A stretch of 64,000 nucleotides of DNA, from NCBI RefSeq assembly GCF_004320525.1, contig NZ_SIHX01000003.1, forward strand, positions 248,001 through 312,000, written 5' to 3'. This document shows, one piece after another, positions 51,713 through 61,496 of the stretch. The translations under genes were made by a program, and so were the position numbers. Below the pieces are notes generated by a model that worked only from the letters and a program-made list of their open reading frames with translations, searched no databases and was not told where the DNA came from. This stretch comes from Arthrobacter sp. S39 (GTDB lineage Bacteria > Actinomycetota > Actinomycetes > Actinomycetales > Micrococcaceae). How positions within the stretch are numbered: position 1 is the stretch's first letter; every line of letters starts with the position of its first letter.

Positions 51713-54457
51713 CTATTTGGGCAGGGCCGACGCCAGCTCGTCGCGGCTGCGGACGCCCAGTTTCACGTAGGTGCGGTACAGGTGCCCCTCCACGGTGCGA
51801 ACCGAGACCATCAGGCGTTGGGCGATCTCGCGGTCGGTGAGGCCCTGGACGGCCAACTCCACGATGTCCTGCTCGCGGCGGGTCAGATGCACAGCGGGCG
51901 CCGCGGCGATGAAGTGTCCTTCCCGGAACCGTTCGCCCAGCTCATGGTCGCATTTCTCGCGCAGCGCTATTGCCTGCCGGGACCGCCGCCGCTCACCTGA
52001 CTCTTCCAGGAGCGTGCTCGCCCTGGCGTACGCCTCCCTGGCAAGGTTGACGAATCCGGCCGCTTCGAGGTTCGCGGCTGTGTCCATCAGCGCATCGGCG
52101 TCCGCGGTTTCCCAGTCCCCCGCCAGAGTCAGCATGGCTGCAGCCCACCGGCCCTCGACATTACCGGCGAGCGCCCGCACCAGCGGGATGACGGAGTGGT
52201 CGCCAAGGTCCCAGCAGATGGCCAGGAACTCGAGGTGCATCCCTTCCCGGACTGAGATTTCGGTGGTGGTGGCAAGGGTGTGGATGGATGCCAGGCCCTT
52301 ACCGTCACGGGCCACATACTCCGCAGCCGCGGCCGCGTAGGCCTTGGCCAGGAGCTCGTTCGCGGGTGCGCCAGGGGTTGAGTCCTTGTAATCCAGCTCC
52401 AGCCGCCTGGCCTGGGCGGCGTCGCCGAGCCTGGCCGCGACGTAGAAGCCCAAGGATGAACCAAACCGGAACAGCTGGAGGGGATCGTTGAGCCTGAGGG
52501 CCTCGACGGCCGGCAGGAGCATCTGGTAGGCGCGCTCAATCCGGCCCTGCCGCAGCAGCGAGTAACCTCTGAGGAGCTGGAGACCGCCCCCGAAGCATGC
52601 GGCTCCGGCGGCTTGCTCCATCGCGTAATTGGCCATCTCCCGCTCAGCGGATTCCCATTCGCCCATGGCCAGGTAGTCCGTGACGAGGCGGCCCAGGACA
52701 AATTCGTTGAAAAAGAACACACCGTCCCGAAGCGACGGAAGTTCGGAGGCAGCCAGCAGCGCGGCGTCCAGGCCCTGGACCCCGCGTCCCGCCGCCGAGA
52801 GCGCATGGGAGGAGAGCGCCAGTCCTACGGCGCGGAGGGCGTCATCCACCGGTTCCCCGGGGTTGCGGCTCCTGATGTCCTGGACGTCCGCCGCCAGGGA
52901 CTCATAGTCGCCGGCCTCTCCCAGTTCTAAAAGGTCGAGCATCTGGTCCTGCCAGGGCCGCGGCGCCTGCATTGCAGGGGAATCACCGGGCGTGCCGGAT
53001 CCGGCGTCGTCCGGGTCTGCAGGGGACCCGGTCAGGTCTTCGAGGCGTCCGGCCTGGCGCAGGAGCTCCCGCGATTCGGCCGCGATTGCGTCCATCGCCT
53101 GTCCCAGGGCCTGATGCGCCGCCGTACGCAGGAGCAGGACGTGGGCTGCCTCGGCACTGTCGTCCAGCTCCAGCCAGCACCCGTCCAGGATCCGGGCCGC
53201 TTCGGAATAATGGGCCTCGTTGAACAGGGCCCGTGCCTGGATGGCGCGGGCGTGGGGCGCGAGGATCGGATCCTGCACCCTTGCCGCCATCATCCGGGCG
53301 CTGGCGTTCCGGTATCCGGTGATGGCTGTCACTGCTGCCTCGAGCAGTTCATCGTCAGCCACCCGCAGTCCACATTCCAGCGCCCATTCGGCCGCACGCA
53401 GCCGGCCATCCGCGCTTGAGGGTGGCGCCTCCTGGTGGGCACGGAGCTTTTCAAGAAGCTGCAGGCTCCGTGAGACGGACACGTTTTTCCTCACGGCATC
53501 ACCGATGACGCCGTTCCACATCCTCAGCACAGCAGGGCTGCCGGAACCCTCCACCACCGTTTGCTGGTCCAGCAGGGAACGGACAAGTTCCGCCCCGCAG
53601 ATATCCTCGATCACTTTGCGGCCCACGGGCTCGGCCAGGGCAACCAGCTTCAGGGCCTCCTGCTCCTCTGGCCGGCGCCGGAGGAGATCCTTGGACACCA
53701 CGGCCGTCAGTTTGGCGCCGTCGGAAGGAAGTGGCCCAAGCAGCATCCAGATGCCGTTCCGTTTGGCGAGGATCCCCTGCTCCGCGGCGTCGTGCAGCAG
53801 GGCATCGAGGATCCTGGGGTTTCCCCCTGAGGCGCTCCAGATCGAGTCCACAGTCCCGGCCGGGACTGTGCCGTCCAGGACATGGGCAAGGACTTCTTCT
53901 ATCTGCTCCCGATTAAGCGGCCGCAGGTCCACCCGGTCCGCCAGGCCGTCGTACCAGAGCTGGTCGAGCGGCTGCGGCAACCCGGGGCGGGGCCTGCCGG
54001 CCGCCACCACGCTCGCCCAGCCGGCCGAGATCATGTCCGCCACAATGCCTGCGCTGGCATCATCTAGATGATGGGCGTCATCGACCACCAGCAGCAGCGG
54101 TGTGTCCTTGCCGTCCTTGAGCTTCTCGAAATACGTCCACACGGACCTGAGGACGGCCACCGGGGAGACCGAGTCCTCGGCCGTCAGCTCCGCCGTGTAG
54201 GGAGTCAGAACACCAAAGGGGACGCCGGCCAGGGATGAGCTGCCATGGATGCGCAGGACGATCATCTCCGGGGACAGGCGCTCGGTGATGGCTTCGGCCA
54301 GCGCCGACTTTCCGATGCCGGGTCCGGCCATCAGGAAGACGGCCTGACTGGTCCGGCTGCGGATGATGTTGCAGATCCGGTCCAGCGGCTCGCGGCGTCC
54401 GGTAAGGAAGCGATAGGCCGAGCCGGGCCTTGGTGCGTGGCCGTTAGACGAGTCCAG
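51713..54457 (-). CDS. LuxR-family AAA (LAL-type) regulator, second of the pair; probable CTG start
   Basis: Large ATP-binding LuxR regulator. Walker A GPGIGKSAL, Walker B LLLVVDDAHHLDD, a long helical-repeat middle part and a C-terminal LuxR HTH (LTRREQDIVELAVQGLTDREIAQRLMVSVRTVEGHLYRTYVKLG). The first ATG (54331) would place Walker A at residue 3 and remove the leading strand of the ATPase. Upstream the frame stays open to a stop at 54460 and encodes RFLTGRREPLDRICNIIRS, which matches the region before Walker A in the neighbour. The only near-canonical start is CTG 54457, eight bases after AGGGG, giving 914 residues, close to the neighbour's 912. It overlaps the upstream gene by 14 bases. 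Confidence 0.82.
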   Translation of the reverse strand: MDSSNGHAPRPGSAYRFLTGRREPLDRICNIIRSRTSQAVFLMAGPGIGKSALAEAITERLSPEMIVLRIHGSSSLAGVPFGVLTPYTAELTAEDSVSPVAVLRSVWTYFEKLKDGKDTPLLLVVDDAHHLDDASAGIVADMISAGWASVVAAGRPRPGLPQPLDQLWYDGLADRVDLRPLNREQIEEVLAHVLDGTVPAGTVDSIWSASGGNPRILDALLHDAAEQGILAKRNGIWMLLGPLPSDGAKLTAVVSKDLLRRRPEEQEALKLVALAEPVGRKVIEDICGAELVRSLLDQQTVVEGSGSPAVLRMWNGVIGDAVRKNVSVSRSLQLLEKLRAHQEAPPSSADGRLRAAEWALECGLRVADDELLEAAVTAITGYRNASARMMAARVQDPILAPHARAIQARALFNEAHYSEAARILDGCWLELDDSAEAAHVLLLRTAAHQALGQAMDAIAAESRELLRQAGRLEDLTGSPADPDDAGSGTPGDSPAMQAPRPWQDQMLDLLELGEAGDYESLAADVQDIRSRNPGEPVDDALRAVGLALSSHALSAAGRGVQGLDAALLAASELPSLRDGVFFFNEFVLGRLVTDYLAMGEWESAEREMANYAMEQAAGAACFGGGLQLLRGYSLLRQGRIERAYQMLLPAVEALRLNDPLQLFRFGSSLGFYVAARLGDAAQARRLELDYKDSTPGAPANELLAKAYAAAAAEYVARDGKGLASIHTLATTTEISVREGMHLEFLAICWDLGDHSVIPLVRALAGNVEGRWAAAMLTLAGDWETADADALMDTAANLEAAGFVNLAREAYARASTLLEESGERRRSRQAIALREKCDHELGERFREGHFIAAAPAVHLTRREQDIVELAVQGLTDREIAQRLMVSVRTVEGHLYRTYVKLGVRSRDELASALPK

Positions 54458-57182
54458 TCAGATCACCCCTGGAAGTTACACCGAGTTTGGTGAAGACCTG
54501 GTACAGGTGGCCTTCAACGGTACGGACCGAGACACCCATCTCAAGCGCGATGTCCCGGTTTGACGCTCCCCTGCCGGCCAGCCGTGCAATCTGCCGCTCC
54601 CTGCTGGTCAGCAGGGGGCTGCCGCTGCTCGGCACAATCGGAAGATTGGCGACAGTGGCAGCCAGTATATCCAGCCGCGCCTGCGCAGTCCTGGCCGACA
54701 CGGAGTCACCGGCCTGGCGGGCGTAGTCCACGGCGAGCGCCATGCACCGCGCTTCGACCGCGTCCAGTTCCAGGGTGGCCGCCAGCTCGCCGCCGGTGAG
54801 AAGCGTCTTGGCGTCCTTGGTCCTGCTGCCCACCGCGATCAGGCGGGCGATCTCCGCCAGCGGACCCTGCCGCTGCCCCGCAACCTGTTCCAGAAGCCTG
54901 AAGTCGGCTTCGGTGCCATTGACGGTGGCTCCCAGGAGACTGATGCCGGCGACGGTGAACCGTCCCGCGTCAATGTTGCGGCGCGCGGAGTCCTTGAGCC
55001 GGGAGACGGCGTCGTTCTCGCCCAGCCACCGGCCGGCCATGTCGGCGCAAAATTCAATGATGGAGCCGGTCAGGAAGTCGCAGGGGCCCGCGGAACGCTG
55101 CACCTTCTCCAGATACCTGCGGGACTGGCCGGCGTTCCCGATCTGGGCGTAGGCCAACGCGGTTGCGGCGTAAGCGGAACGCAGGGAGCTCTGCACGGGA
55201 CGGAGCTCCAGCTGGGCCGCGGCGGACAGCAGCGGGTCAAGGGCAGCCGCTCCCCGCCCGGAATAGACGTAGGCGATACCGGCAGCCAGCTCAGTGGCGG
55301 CGCTCCGGTACGGGAGCCGGTGCGCGTCCCGGGACTCCGGCGGGTCCAGGAGGTCGATACAGCGGCGCCACTGCCCGGCCGTCAGCAGGACGGCATAGGC
55401 GCGGCTGGTGTATTCCTCGCGCAGGCCCACGATCTGGGCGGCATCCGAAATCTGCCCGCCGAGGGTCCGCATCAGGCTCAGCGCGTCCATTTCGCGGCCG
55501 GTCAGCGACAGCGCCGTCATCAGGATGATGGCAGCGTTCATCCTGAACGAGACGTCCGGGTTGCGGGCGGCGTTGGAGGCAGCTTCGAGGGCAGGGACCA
55601 TGGATGCGAAGTCGCCGACAAAGGCTTTGTACTCAAATTCACTGAGGCTGATGCGGTTGGCGGCCACAGCCAGCGGTGCAGGCCAGCCCTTCGCCAACTC
55701 CGGGCCCACGCCCAGCCGGGCCCTTGCCTCCTCAAGCATCCCCGGCACCCTGCCCGTGAGTTCCGGCAGCCACACCATGACCGTGGACCTGGCGGCCACC
55801 ACCTGGGCGTATTCCTCGGCATCCAGGCTGTCCAGCTGCGGCCGCGTGATGTCATCGAGGGCGGCCATGGCCTGGATCGGCAGGTCCAGCAGAAGATAAG
55901 CCGCGGCTTTTTGCCGCTGCCCGGAAACCCACTGGGGGTCGTTCCTCGTCAGCGTCTCGGCGTACGTGAGGGCGGAATGCGGATCAAACAGCTGGACGGA
56001 CGCTTCCGCGGCGGCCAGTGCCATGGCAGGGCTGAGTTCGGCCTCGCACTCACGCGTCCAGGCCGCGAAGGCCATCAGCTCCTCGACGGTCATGGAAGCA
56101 GGATCAGGTTCCTTGCCGTCCAGGAGCTGGGCGCGCAGCTCCCGGCGCCGGGCGATGCTGAGCCAGGAGCGGACGACGTCGCCAAGGTACTTTTCCCGGA
56201 GCGAGACCCAGCGGCTGTCCGAGCCATCGATATCCAGGAGTCCCGCGTCCTCCATGTCAGCGACGATGCCGGCACCGAAAATCGACGTGAGGCGGGACAG
56301 GTCCACGCTGCGGGCGCAGGAGAGCATTTCTATGACGTCCCGGGTCTCCGGCGTTTTCCTCGCCCACCGGGAACGTACGATGTCATCCAGGCTCGCCGCG
56401 CCGTCGAGCACCACCTTGTCACGCAGGGTCCATACGGAATCCGACAGCACGAGGTTCCCGGACAGCTGCTGCTCCGTCACCAGGGCTTTCAACAGCAGCG
56501 GATTGCCCCCCACCATGCTGTGGTAGATGTTGACAAGGGACGCGGAAACGCGGTGTCCCAGCATGGTCAGCAGCACCTGCCGGGTCTGCAGTTCGTTCAG
56601 GTTGTCCAGCCTGACTTCGGTCAGGCGGCGCTCGGTGAGCAGCCAATGGAAGTCGGCGGGCAGGTCGCTGCTCCTGGGCGCGACGGCGACGATCCTGGCA
56701 GTGCCGGTCAGAAGGACGTTCAGGAGGACACCGGCGCTCATGTCGTCAATGCTGCCGGCGGTGTCCAGCGTAATGACGCACGGCCGGCCGGCAGCGTCAC
56801 TCCTGATCAGGGACGTGATGCCCCGCAGGATGGCGGTGGGGGAACCCATGTACGCCTGGGGAAGCCGTGCCAGCAGGAAGGACAGGCAGCCGTAGGGGGT
56901 TTTCGAGGCCGGGTGCCCGCTGCGCAGCTGGAGTGCCCAGACATCCGGGCCGAGTTCGGAAACGGCCGTCCGGGCCAGAGAGGACTTGCCCACTCCCCGG
57001 CCGCCGGTGATGATGACGCCCAGCGAGTCCTTGCTGGTCAGGGCTGCGCGCACGGCTTCGAGGTTGGCACTCCTGGCAGGTACCGACCATCGCTGGTGTT
57101 CGGTCTGAACAGCCGTGTCCGTTTGCAACTCAACGTCGTTGAGCGTTGACCCACGTCCCCAGCTGAGTGGCTCGATTGACAT
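54444..57182 (-). CDS. LuxR-family AAA (LAL-type) regulator, first of the pair
   Basis: 912 residues. N-terminal ATPase with Walker A TGGRGVGKSSLA and Walker B CVITLDTAGSIDD, which has only one acidic residue where LALs usually have two. The long tetratricopeptide-like middle part is followed by the C-terminal LuxR HTH (LTSRERQIARLAGRGASNRDIALEMGVSVRTVEGHLYQVFTKLG). Members of this class (MalT-like) bind promoter DNA after binding ATP and an inducer. The start codon follows AGGGGA at seven bases, itself inside a dyad. Its inducer and target are unknown; autoregulation is plausible. Confidence 0.87.
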   Translation of the reverse strand: MSIEPLSWGRGSTLNDVELQTDTAVQTEHQRWSVPARSANLEAVRAALTSKDSLGVIITGGRGVGKSSLARTAVSELGPDVWALQLRSGHPASKTPYGCLSFLLARLPQAYMGSPTAILRGITSLIRSDAAGRPCVITLDTAGSIDDMSAGVLLNVLLTGTARIVAVAPRSSDLPADFHWLLTERRLTEVRLDNLNELQTRQVLLTMLGHRVSASLVNIYHSMVGGNPLLLKALVTEQQLSGNLVLSDSVWTLRDKVVLDGAASLDDIVRSRWARKTPETRDVIEMLSCARSVDLSRLTSIFGAGIVADMEDAGLLDIDGSDSRWVSLREKYLGDVVRSWLSIARRRELRAQLLDGKEPDPASMTVEELMAFAAWTRECEAELSPAMALAAAEASVQLFDPHSALTYAETLTRNDPQWVSGQRQKAAAYLLLDLPIQAMAALDDITRPQLDSLDAEEYAQVVAARSTVMVWLPELTGRVPGMLEEARARLGVGPELAKGWPAPLAVAANRISLSEFEYKAFVGDFASMVPALEAASNAARNPDVSFRMNAAIILMTALSLTGREMDALSLMRTLGGQISDAAQIVGLREEYTSRAYAVLLTAGQWRRCIDLLDPPESRDAHRLPYRSAATELAAGIAYVYSGRGAAALDPLLSAAAQLELRPVQSSLRSAYAATALAYAQIGNAGQSRRYLEKVQRSAGPCDFLTGSIIEFCADMAGRWLGENDAVSRLKDSARRNIDAGRFTVAGISLLGATVNGTEADFRLLEQVAGQRQGPLAEIARLIAVGSRTKDAKTLLTGGELAATLELDAVEARCMALAVDYARQAGDSVSARTAQARLDILAATVANLPIVPSSGSPLLTSRERQIARLAGRGASNRDIALEMGVSVRTVEGHLYQVFTKLGVTSRGDLTGLV

Positions 57183-57186
57183 GAAC

Positions 57187-57218
57187 TTATCCCCTAGATC
57201 CCGCCCTAGCGGGGATAA
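57187..57218 (-). promoter_or_regulatory. Dyad overlapping the ribosome site of the first LuxR gene
   Basis: TTATCCCC (57187-57194) and GGGGATAA (57211-57218) are perfect arms, extended inward by CTAG on each side with one bulged base. In the minus-strand mRNA the second arm contains the AGGGGA Shine-Dalgarno, seven bases before ATG 57182. Folding would hide the ribosome site. It may equally be a DNA operator. Confidence 0.55.
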
Positions 57219-57302
57219 AGCCCCATCGCTCCCCCGCTTAGGAAGAAGACTACCCCGAGGTGCTGACTACTAGACAGCAAACTGGGGATTAAGTTTTTTT
57301 TG

Positions 57303-57893
57303 CTACAGCGGGGACTTCGCCGGGTGGAACTTCTGCTGCGCCGCCGTCAGGCCTTCCCTGACCAGCACGTCCACTGCGTCTGCCGCTTCGTCCAGCAAGA
57401 AGGGCAGTTCTTTTCGTTCCGCTGTACCGAAGTCGCGGAGTACATAGTCGGCTGTGTCCATCCGGCCCGGCGGCCGTCCAACCCCCACACGGACGCGCAG
57501 GTAGTCCTTGGTGGAGAGGGCCTTGGACATGTCACGCAGTCCGTTGTGGCCCCCTTCTCCCCCGCCGGACTTCAATTTGATTGTATTAAAGGGAATGTCA
57601 ATCTCGTCGTGCACCGCCACCACGTGGTCCGGTTCGATGCCGTAAAAGTTTGCCAAAGCGGCGACGGGGCCGCCGGAGACATTCATGTAGCTCATAGGCT
57701 TGGCCAGCACAACGCGGGGACCACCGATGCCCAGGCGGCCTTCGAGCACCTGGGCCCGGGCCTTATGCGTCTTGAAGCTGCCGCCGATCCGGCCGGCCAG
57801 TTCATCCAGGACCATCTGGCCTACATTGTGCCGGTTGCCTTTGTATTCGGTCCCGGGATTCCCGAGGCCAACGATCAGCCACGTGTCAGTCAT
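57303..57893 (-). CDS. pth: Peptidyl-tRNA hydrolase
   Basis: Releases tRNA from prematurely dropped peptidyl-tRNA. 196 residues. [28 protein letters not shown] contains the catalytic histidine, and VHDEIDIPF supplies the aspartate; [10 protein letters not shown] and [12 protein letters not shown] are also conserved. It follows rplY in the actinobacterial order. Its 3' end precedes a 120-base gap to the LuxR gene. Confidence 0.96.
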   Translation of the reverse strand: MTDTWLIVGLGNPGTEYKGNRHNVGQMVLDELAGRIGGSFKTHKARAQVLEGRLGIGGPRVVLAKPMSYMNVSGGPVAALANFYGIEPDHVVAVHDEIDIPFNTIKLKSGGGEGGHNGLRDMSKALSTKDYLRVRVGVGRPPGRMDTADYVLRDFGTAERKELPFLLDEAADAVDVLVREGLTAAQQKFHPAKSPL

Positions 57894-57921
57894 GCGTCAA
57901 TCCTAAAGTGGGAAAACGGCA

Positions 57922-57951
57922 GTGGCCGGATCCCCGCGGGGATCCGGCCAC
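57922..57951 (-). terminator. Hairpin between rplY and pth
   Basis: A perfect 14-bp palindromic stem, 18 bases after the rplY stop, followed on the minus strand by CGTTTTCC. It probably attenuates read-through into pth. Confidence 0.55.
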
Positions 57952-57969
57952 CCAAACTATGGTCCGAAA

Positions 57970-58566
57970 TTACTCGGCTGCGGCCGCGGAAGCCCCAGCG
58001 GAGCCCTCGGAGGCTTCTTCGTCAGAGACCTCGGTGGCCTCGGAGATGTTGACAACCAGCGCGTCGGCGTCGGCCAGCAGGACGGCGCCCTTCGGCAGGA
58101 CGAGGTCGGAAGCGTGGATGTGCTCGCCGGCGCTGCGGCCTTCGATGCTCACCTCGACGGCGGTCGGCAGGTGGGTTGCCTCGGCTTCGAGGGAGATGAC
58201 GGTCAGTTCCTGGTTGAAGACGTTGCCCGGAGCAAGTTCGCCAACAACGTGCACGGGGATGTCAACGGTGACCTTCTCGCCCTTGCGGACGGTCAGCAGG
58301 TCGATGTGCTCGATGATCTGCTTGATGGGGTCGCGCTGGACGTCCTTGACGAGTGCCAGGTGGCCTTCGCCGTTGATGTCCAGAGACAGCAGGGCGTTGG
58401 CGGTGCGGACGGCCAGGGTGGTGGCCTTGGCCGGCAGGGTGATGTGGATCGGCTCTGCGCCGTGGCCGTAGATGACGGCGGGGATCTGGCCGGCCATGCG
58501 GGCGCGGCGGGCAAAGCCCTTGCCGAATTCGGTGCGGACTTCTGCTGCGAGCTTCTGCTCAGACAT
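57970..58566 (-). CDS. rplY: 50S ribosomal protein L25/general stress protein Ctc
   Basis: Binds 5S rRNA in the large subunit. 198 residues: the N-terminal L25 domain (RTEFGKGFARRARMAGQIPAVIYGHG) and the C-terminal TL5 beta domain (VEVSIEGRSAGEHIHASDLVLPKG), then an acidic/alanine tail, the long CTC form usual in actinobacteria. AAGGAG lies before ATG 58566. The 271-base gap upstream contains the prs terminator and a leader with no gene. Confidence 0.96.
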   Translation of the reverse strand: MSEQKLAAEVRTEFGKGFARRARMAGQIPAVIYGHGAEPIHITLPAKATTLAVRTANALLSLDINGEGHLALVKDVQRDPIKQIIEHIDLLTVRKGEKVTVDIPVHVVGELAPGNVFNQELTVISLEAEATHLPTAVEVSIEGRSAGEHIHASDLVLPKGAVLLADADALVVNISEATEVSDEEASEGSAGASAAAAE

Positions 58567-58770
58567 GTGTTTCTCCTTGAAGACTAAACGGTGTTCAGCA
58601 AGGGCGGAGGTCTGTTGCGACCTTCAACGCCGGGCGGCCCGTGGGCGGCCCTTCAAGAAGGGAGGTTCAGACCCAGTCGATAACGGAGACCTGCACGCCG
58701 GTTTCCCGGGATGCTCTCCCTCGCCAAGGTTTCGTTGAATAGCTTACCAGCGTCCGGGCCGGTAACTGAA

Positions 58771-58818
58771 AACGCGGCGGTTGTGCCTGCGGGTTACCGC
58801 AGGCACAACCGCCGCGTT
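58771..58818 (-). terminator. Intrinsic terminator of the glmU-prs operon
   Basis: A perfect 22-bp stem (58771-58792 with 58797-58818) with loop GTTA, ending on the minus strand in GCGTTTTC, 20 bases after the prs stop. Confidence 0.9.
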
Positions 58819-58837
58819 CAGGCTCAAACGCCAGGAA

Positions 58838-59818
58838 TCAGGCGTTGCCGTCGAACAGGCTGGTGACCGATCCGTCGTCGAACACTTCGCGGATGGCGCG
58901 TGCGATCAGCGGTGCGATGGACAGCACAGTCAGCTGGGGGAAGCGCTTGTCGGCGGGGATGGGCAGGGTATCCGTGACCACCACTTCGCGGGCGCCCGAC
59001 TCGGACAGCCGGCGGGCCGCCGGATCGGAGAACACGGCGTGGGTTGCCGCGATGATGACATCCTTGGCGCCGGCGTTCTTCAGCACCTGGACGGCCCCGG
59101 AAATGGTTCCGCCGGTGTCGATCATGTCGTCGATCAGGACGCAGGTGCGGCCCTCGATCTGGCCCACGACGGTCTTGGAGACGGCCTGGTTCGGCACGGT
59201 CAGGTCGCGGCTCTTGTGCACGAACGCCAGCGGTGCGCCGCCGAGGCGTTCGGCCCACTGCTCGGCCACCCGGACGCGGCCGGTGTCCGGGGATACCACG
59301 GTGATGTTGTCCGCGGCGACCCGGGTGCGGATGTAGTCGGCCAGTAGCGGGATGGCCATGAGGTGGTCCACGGGGCCGTCGAAGAAGCCCTGGATCTGCG
59401 AGGTGTGCAGGTCAACGCTCATGATGCGGTCGGCACCGGCCGTTTTGTAGAGGTCGGCCACCAGGCGGGCGGAAATCGGCTCGCGGCCGCGGCCCTTCTT
59501 GTCCTGCCTGGAGTAGGGGTAGAAGGGCGAGACCACGGTGATGCGCTTGGCGGATGCCCGCTTCAGCGAATCGATCATGATCAGCTGTTCCATGAGGTGG
59601 TTGTTCAGCGGTGCCGGGTGCGCCTGGATGACGAAGGCGTCGGTGCCCCGGACGCTCTCGCCGGCGCGGACGTAGATTTCCCCGTTGGCGAAGTCGTACG
59701 CGTCGATGGGGAGCAGCTCTGTGCCCAGCTCCTTGGCGATCTCCCGGGCAAGCTCCGGGTGTGCCCGCCCGGCGGCAAGCACCAGCTTCTTCTCGCCGCG
59801 CGCCGTAATTTCGCTCAT
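58838..59818 (-). CDS. prs: Ribose-phosphate pyrophosphokinase
   Basis: Makes PRPP from ribose 5-phosphate and ATP. 326 residues. Motifs: NGEIYVRAGESVRG, PFYPYSRQDKKGRGREPISARLVADL, the metal-binding DLHTSQIQGFFDGPVDHLMA and the PRPP loop CVLIDDMIDTGGTI. ATG 59818 shares its A with the glmU stop codon TAA. The open frame to 60130 inside glmU is spurious. Confidence 0.96.
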   Translation of the reverse strand: MSEITARGEKKLVLAAGRAHPELAREIAKELGTELLPIDAYDFANGEIYVRAGESVRGTDAFVIQAHPAPLNNHLMEQLIMIDSLKRASAKRITVVSPFYPYSRQDKKGRGREPISARLVADLYKTAGADRIMSVDLHTSQIQGFFDGPVDHLMAIPLLADYIRTRVAADNITVVSPDTGRVRVAEQWAERLGGAPLAFVHKSRDLTVPNQAVSKTVVGQIEGRTCVLIDDMIDTGGTISGAVQVLKNAGAKDVIIAATHAVFSDPAARRLSESGAREVVVTDTLPIPADKRFPQLTVLSIAPLIARAIREVFDDGSVTSLFDGNA

Positions 59819-61299
59819 TATTGCTTGCCCTCTTCTGTAGGTGCCTGGGTACTTGAGGAATCTGCGGTGGCCGCCTGGGCCAGTTCGGCGGAGCGCGTGC
59901 CGGGCCGGTTGGCCAGGACCCAGCCTTCGGAGTTCAGCTGCGCGGCGAGTGAAACTGCCAGCGCACCGGCCGGGACGTCCTTGCGGATCACGGCGCCGGC
60001 GCCGCTGTAGGCGCCGTCGCCCACGGTGACCGGGGCGACAAACACGGTATTGGACCCTGTGCGGACACCGGACCCGATGACTGTGCGGTGCTTCTTCTCG
60101 CCGTCGTAGTTGGCCGTGATGTTGCCGCACCCGATGTTGGTGTCCTCGCCGATTTCGGCGTCGCCGGCGTAACCCAGGTGGGAGAGTTTGGAGCCGCGGC
60201 CGATGGTGACGTTCTTGGTTTCGTAGAAGGCGCCGATCTTGCCGGTCTCGCCAAGGACGGTGCCGGGACGGAGGTAGGTGAAAGGCCCGACGGCGGCGTC
60301 CGCACCGATGATGGCCCCTGAACCGTGCGTCCGGGTCACTTTCGCCCCCGCACCGATTCGGACATCGGTCAGGGTGGTGTCCGGGCCGACGACTGCGTCC
60401 CGGGCCACGGTGGTGTCGCCGTGCAGCTGCGTGTTGGGGAGGATCCGGACGTCCTCGTCCAGCGTGACGGTGGAGTCGATCCAGGTGGTGGCGGGATCAA
60501 CCACTGTGACACCAGCACGCATCCACGCTTCAACCGTCCTGCGGTTCAGTTCCGCCCCGAGTGCCGAGAGCTGGACACGGTCGTTGGCGCCCTCCACCTG
60601 CCAGCGGTCCTCGGTGACGACGGCGGCAACCCGGCCGCCTGCCTGCCGGGCCAGGCCCAGCACGTCGGTGAGGTACTTCTCGCCCTGGGAGTTGTCGGTG
60701 GTGACGTGGACCAGCGCGTCACGCAGGACGGCGGCGTCGAAAGCGTAGATGCCGGAGTTGACTTCGCGGATGAGGCGCTCGGCGTCGGTGGCGTCCTTGT
60801 GTTCGCGGATGCCGGTGATGGTCCCGTCGTCCCCGCGGAGGATCCGGCCGTAACCGGTTGCGTCCGCCAGCACGGCTGTCAAAACGGTCACTGCGTTGGC
60901 TTCACGCTCATGGGTGGCCACGAGTTCGGCGAGCAGGCTGCCAGTCAGCAGCGGAACATCGCCATAGGTGACGACGACGGTGCCGGCCAGCTCCTGGTGT
61001 GCGTCCAGGGCCTGGAGCGCGACTTCGACGGCCCGGCCGGTGCCGGGGATCTCGTCCTGGTCAACGATGACGGCGTCGGGGTCCAGTTCAACCAGGTGTT
61101 TGGCCACAAGGTCACGTTCGTGCCGGACTACCAGGGCCAACTGCCTCGGGTGGATGCTGCGGGCAGCCACCAGGGCGTGCCCCACCATGGAGAGGCCGCC
61201 GATTTCGTGGAGGATCTTGGGTGTACGGGATTTCATCCGGGTACCGGCGCCTGCTGCCAGAACTATGACGGCGGCTGGACCGGTAGTCTCGGGGATCAC
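59818..61299 (-). CDS. glmU: Bifunctional UDP-GlcNAc pyrophosphorylase/glucosamine-1-phosphate acetyltransferase
   Basis: Last two steps of UDP-GlcNAc synthesis. 493 residues. The N-terminal uridylyltransferase has VIVLAAGAGTRMKSRTPKIL and VVTYGDVPLL; the C-terminal left-handed beta-helix shows hexapeptide repeats (GDTTVARDAVVGPDTTLTDV, IGRGSKLSHLGYAGDAEIGE) and NITANYDGEKKHRT. The Ser/Thr-rich C-terminal tail is an actinobacterial extension. It is followed by prs with overlapping stop/start; tRNA-Gln lies upstream on the same strand. Confidence 0.96.
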   Translation of the reverse strand: MIPETTGPAAVIVLAAGAGTRMKSRTPKILHEIGGLSMVGHALVAARSIHPRQLALVVRHERDLVAKHLVELDPDAVIVDQDEIPGTGRAVEVALQALDAHQELAGTVVVTYGDVPLLTGSLLAELVATHEREANAVTVLTAVLADATGYGRILRGDDGTITGIREHKDATDAERLIREVNSGIYAFDAAVLRDALVHVTTDNSQGEKYLTDVLGLARQAGGRVAAVVTEDRWQVEGANDRVQLSALGAELNRRTVEAWMRAGVTVVDPATTWIDSTVTLDEDVRILPNTQLHGDTTVARDAVVGPDTTLTDVRIGAGAKVTRTHGSGAIIGADAAVGPFTYLRPGTVLGETGKIGAFYETKNVTIGRGSKLSHLGYAGDAEIGEDTNIGCGNITANYDGEKKHRTVIGSGVRTGSNTVFVAPVTVGDGAYSGAGAVIRKDVPAGALAVSLAAQLNSEGWVLANRPGTRSAELAQAATADSSSTQAPTEEGKQ

Positions 61300-61424
61300 G
61301 TACGGGCTCTCCTTGATTGTTGGCGCGGTGCTTGTGTGCGCCGTGCGCTGGGCGCGATGCCAGCCGGGCCAATGGCCTGGTGCGGCACCGAGTTCATCCT
61401 ACTGGACGGGTCATCGCACAGCAG

Positions 61425-61496
61425 TTCCGCCCATAGGATTCGAACCTATACTCCACGGCTCCAAAGGCCGGGGTGCTGCCATTACACCAGGGCGGA
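61425..61496 (-). tRNA. tRNA-Gln (anticodon TTG)
   Basis: 72 nt on the minus strand. Acceptor stem TCCGCCC/GGGCGGA, D arm TGGTGTAATGGCAGCAC, anticodon loop CTTTGGA (TTG, reading CAA), T arm with GGTTCGAATCC. CCA is not encoded. glmU follows 126 bases downstream. Confidence 0.95.
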
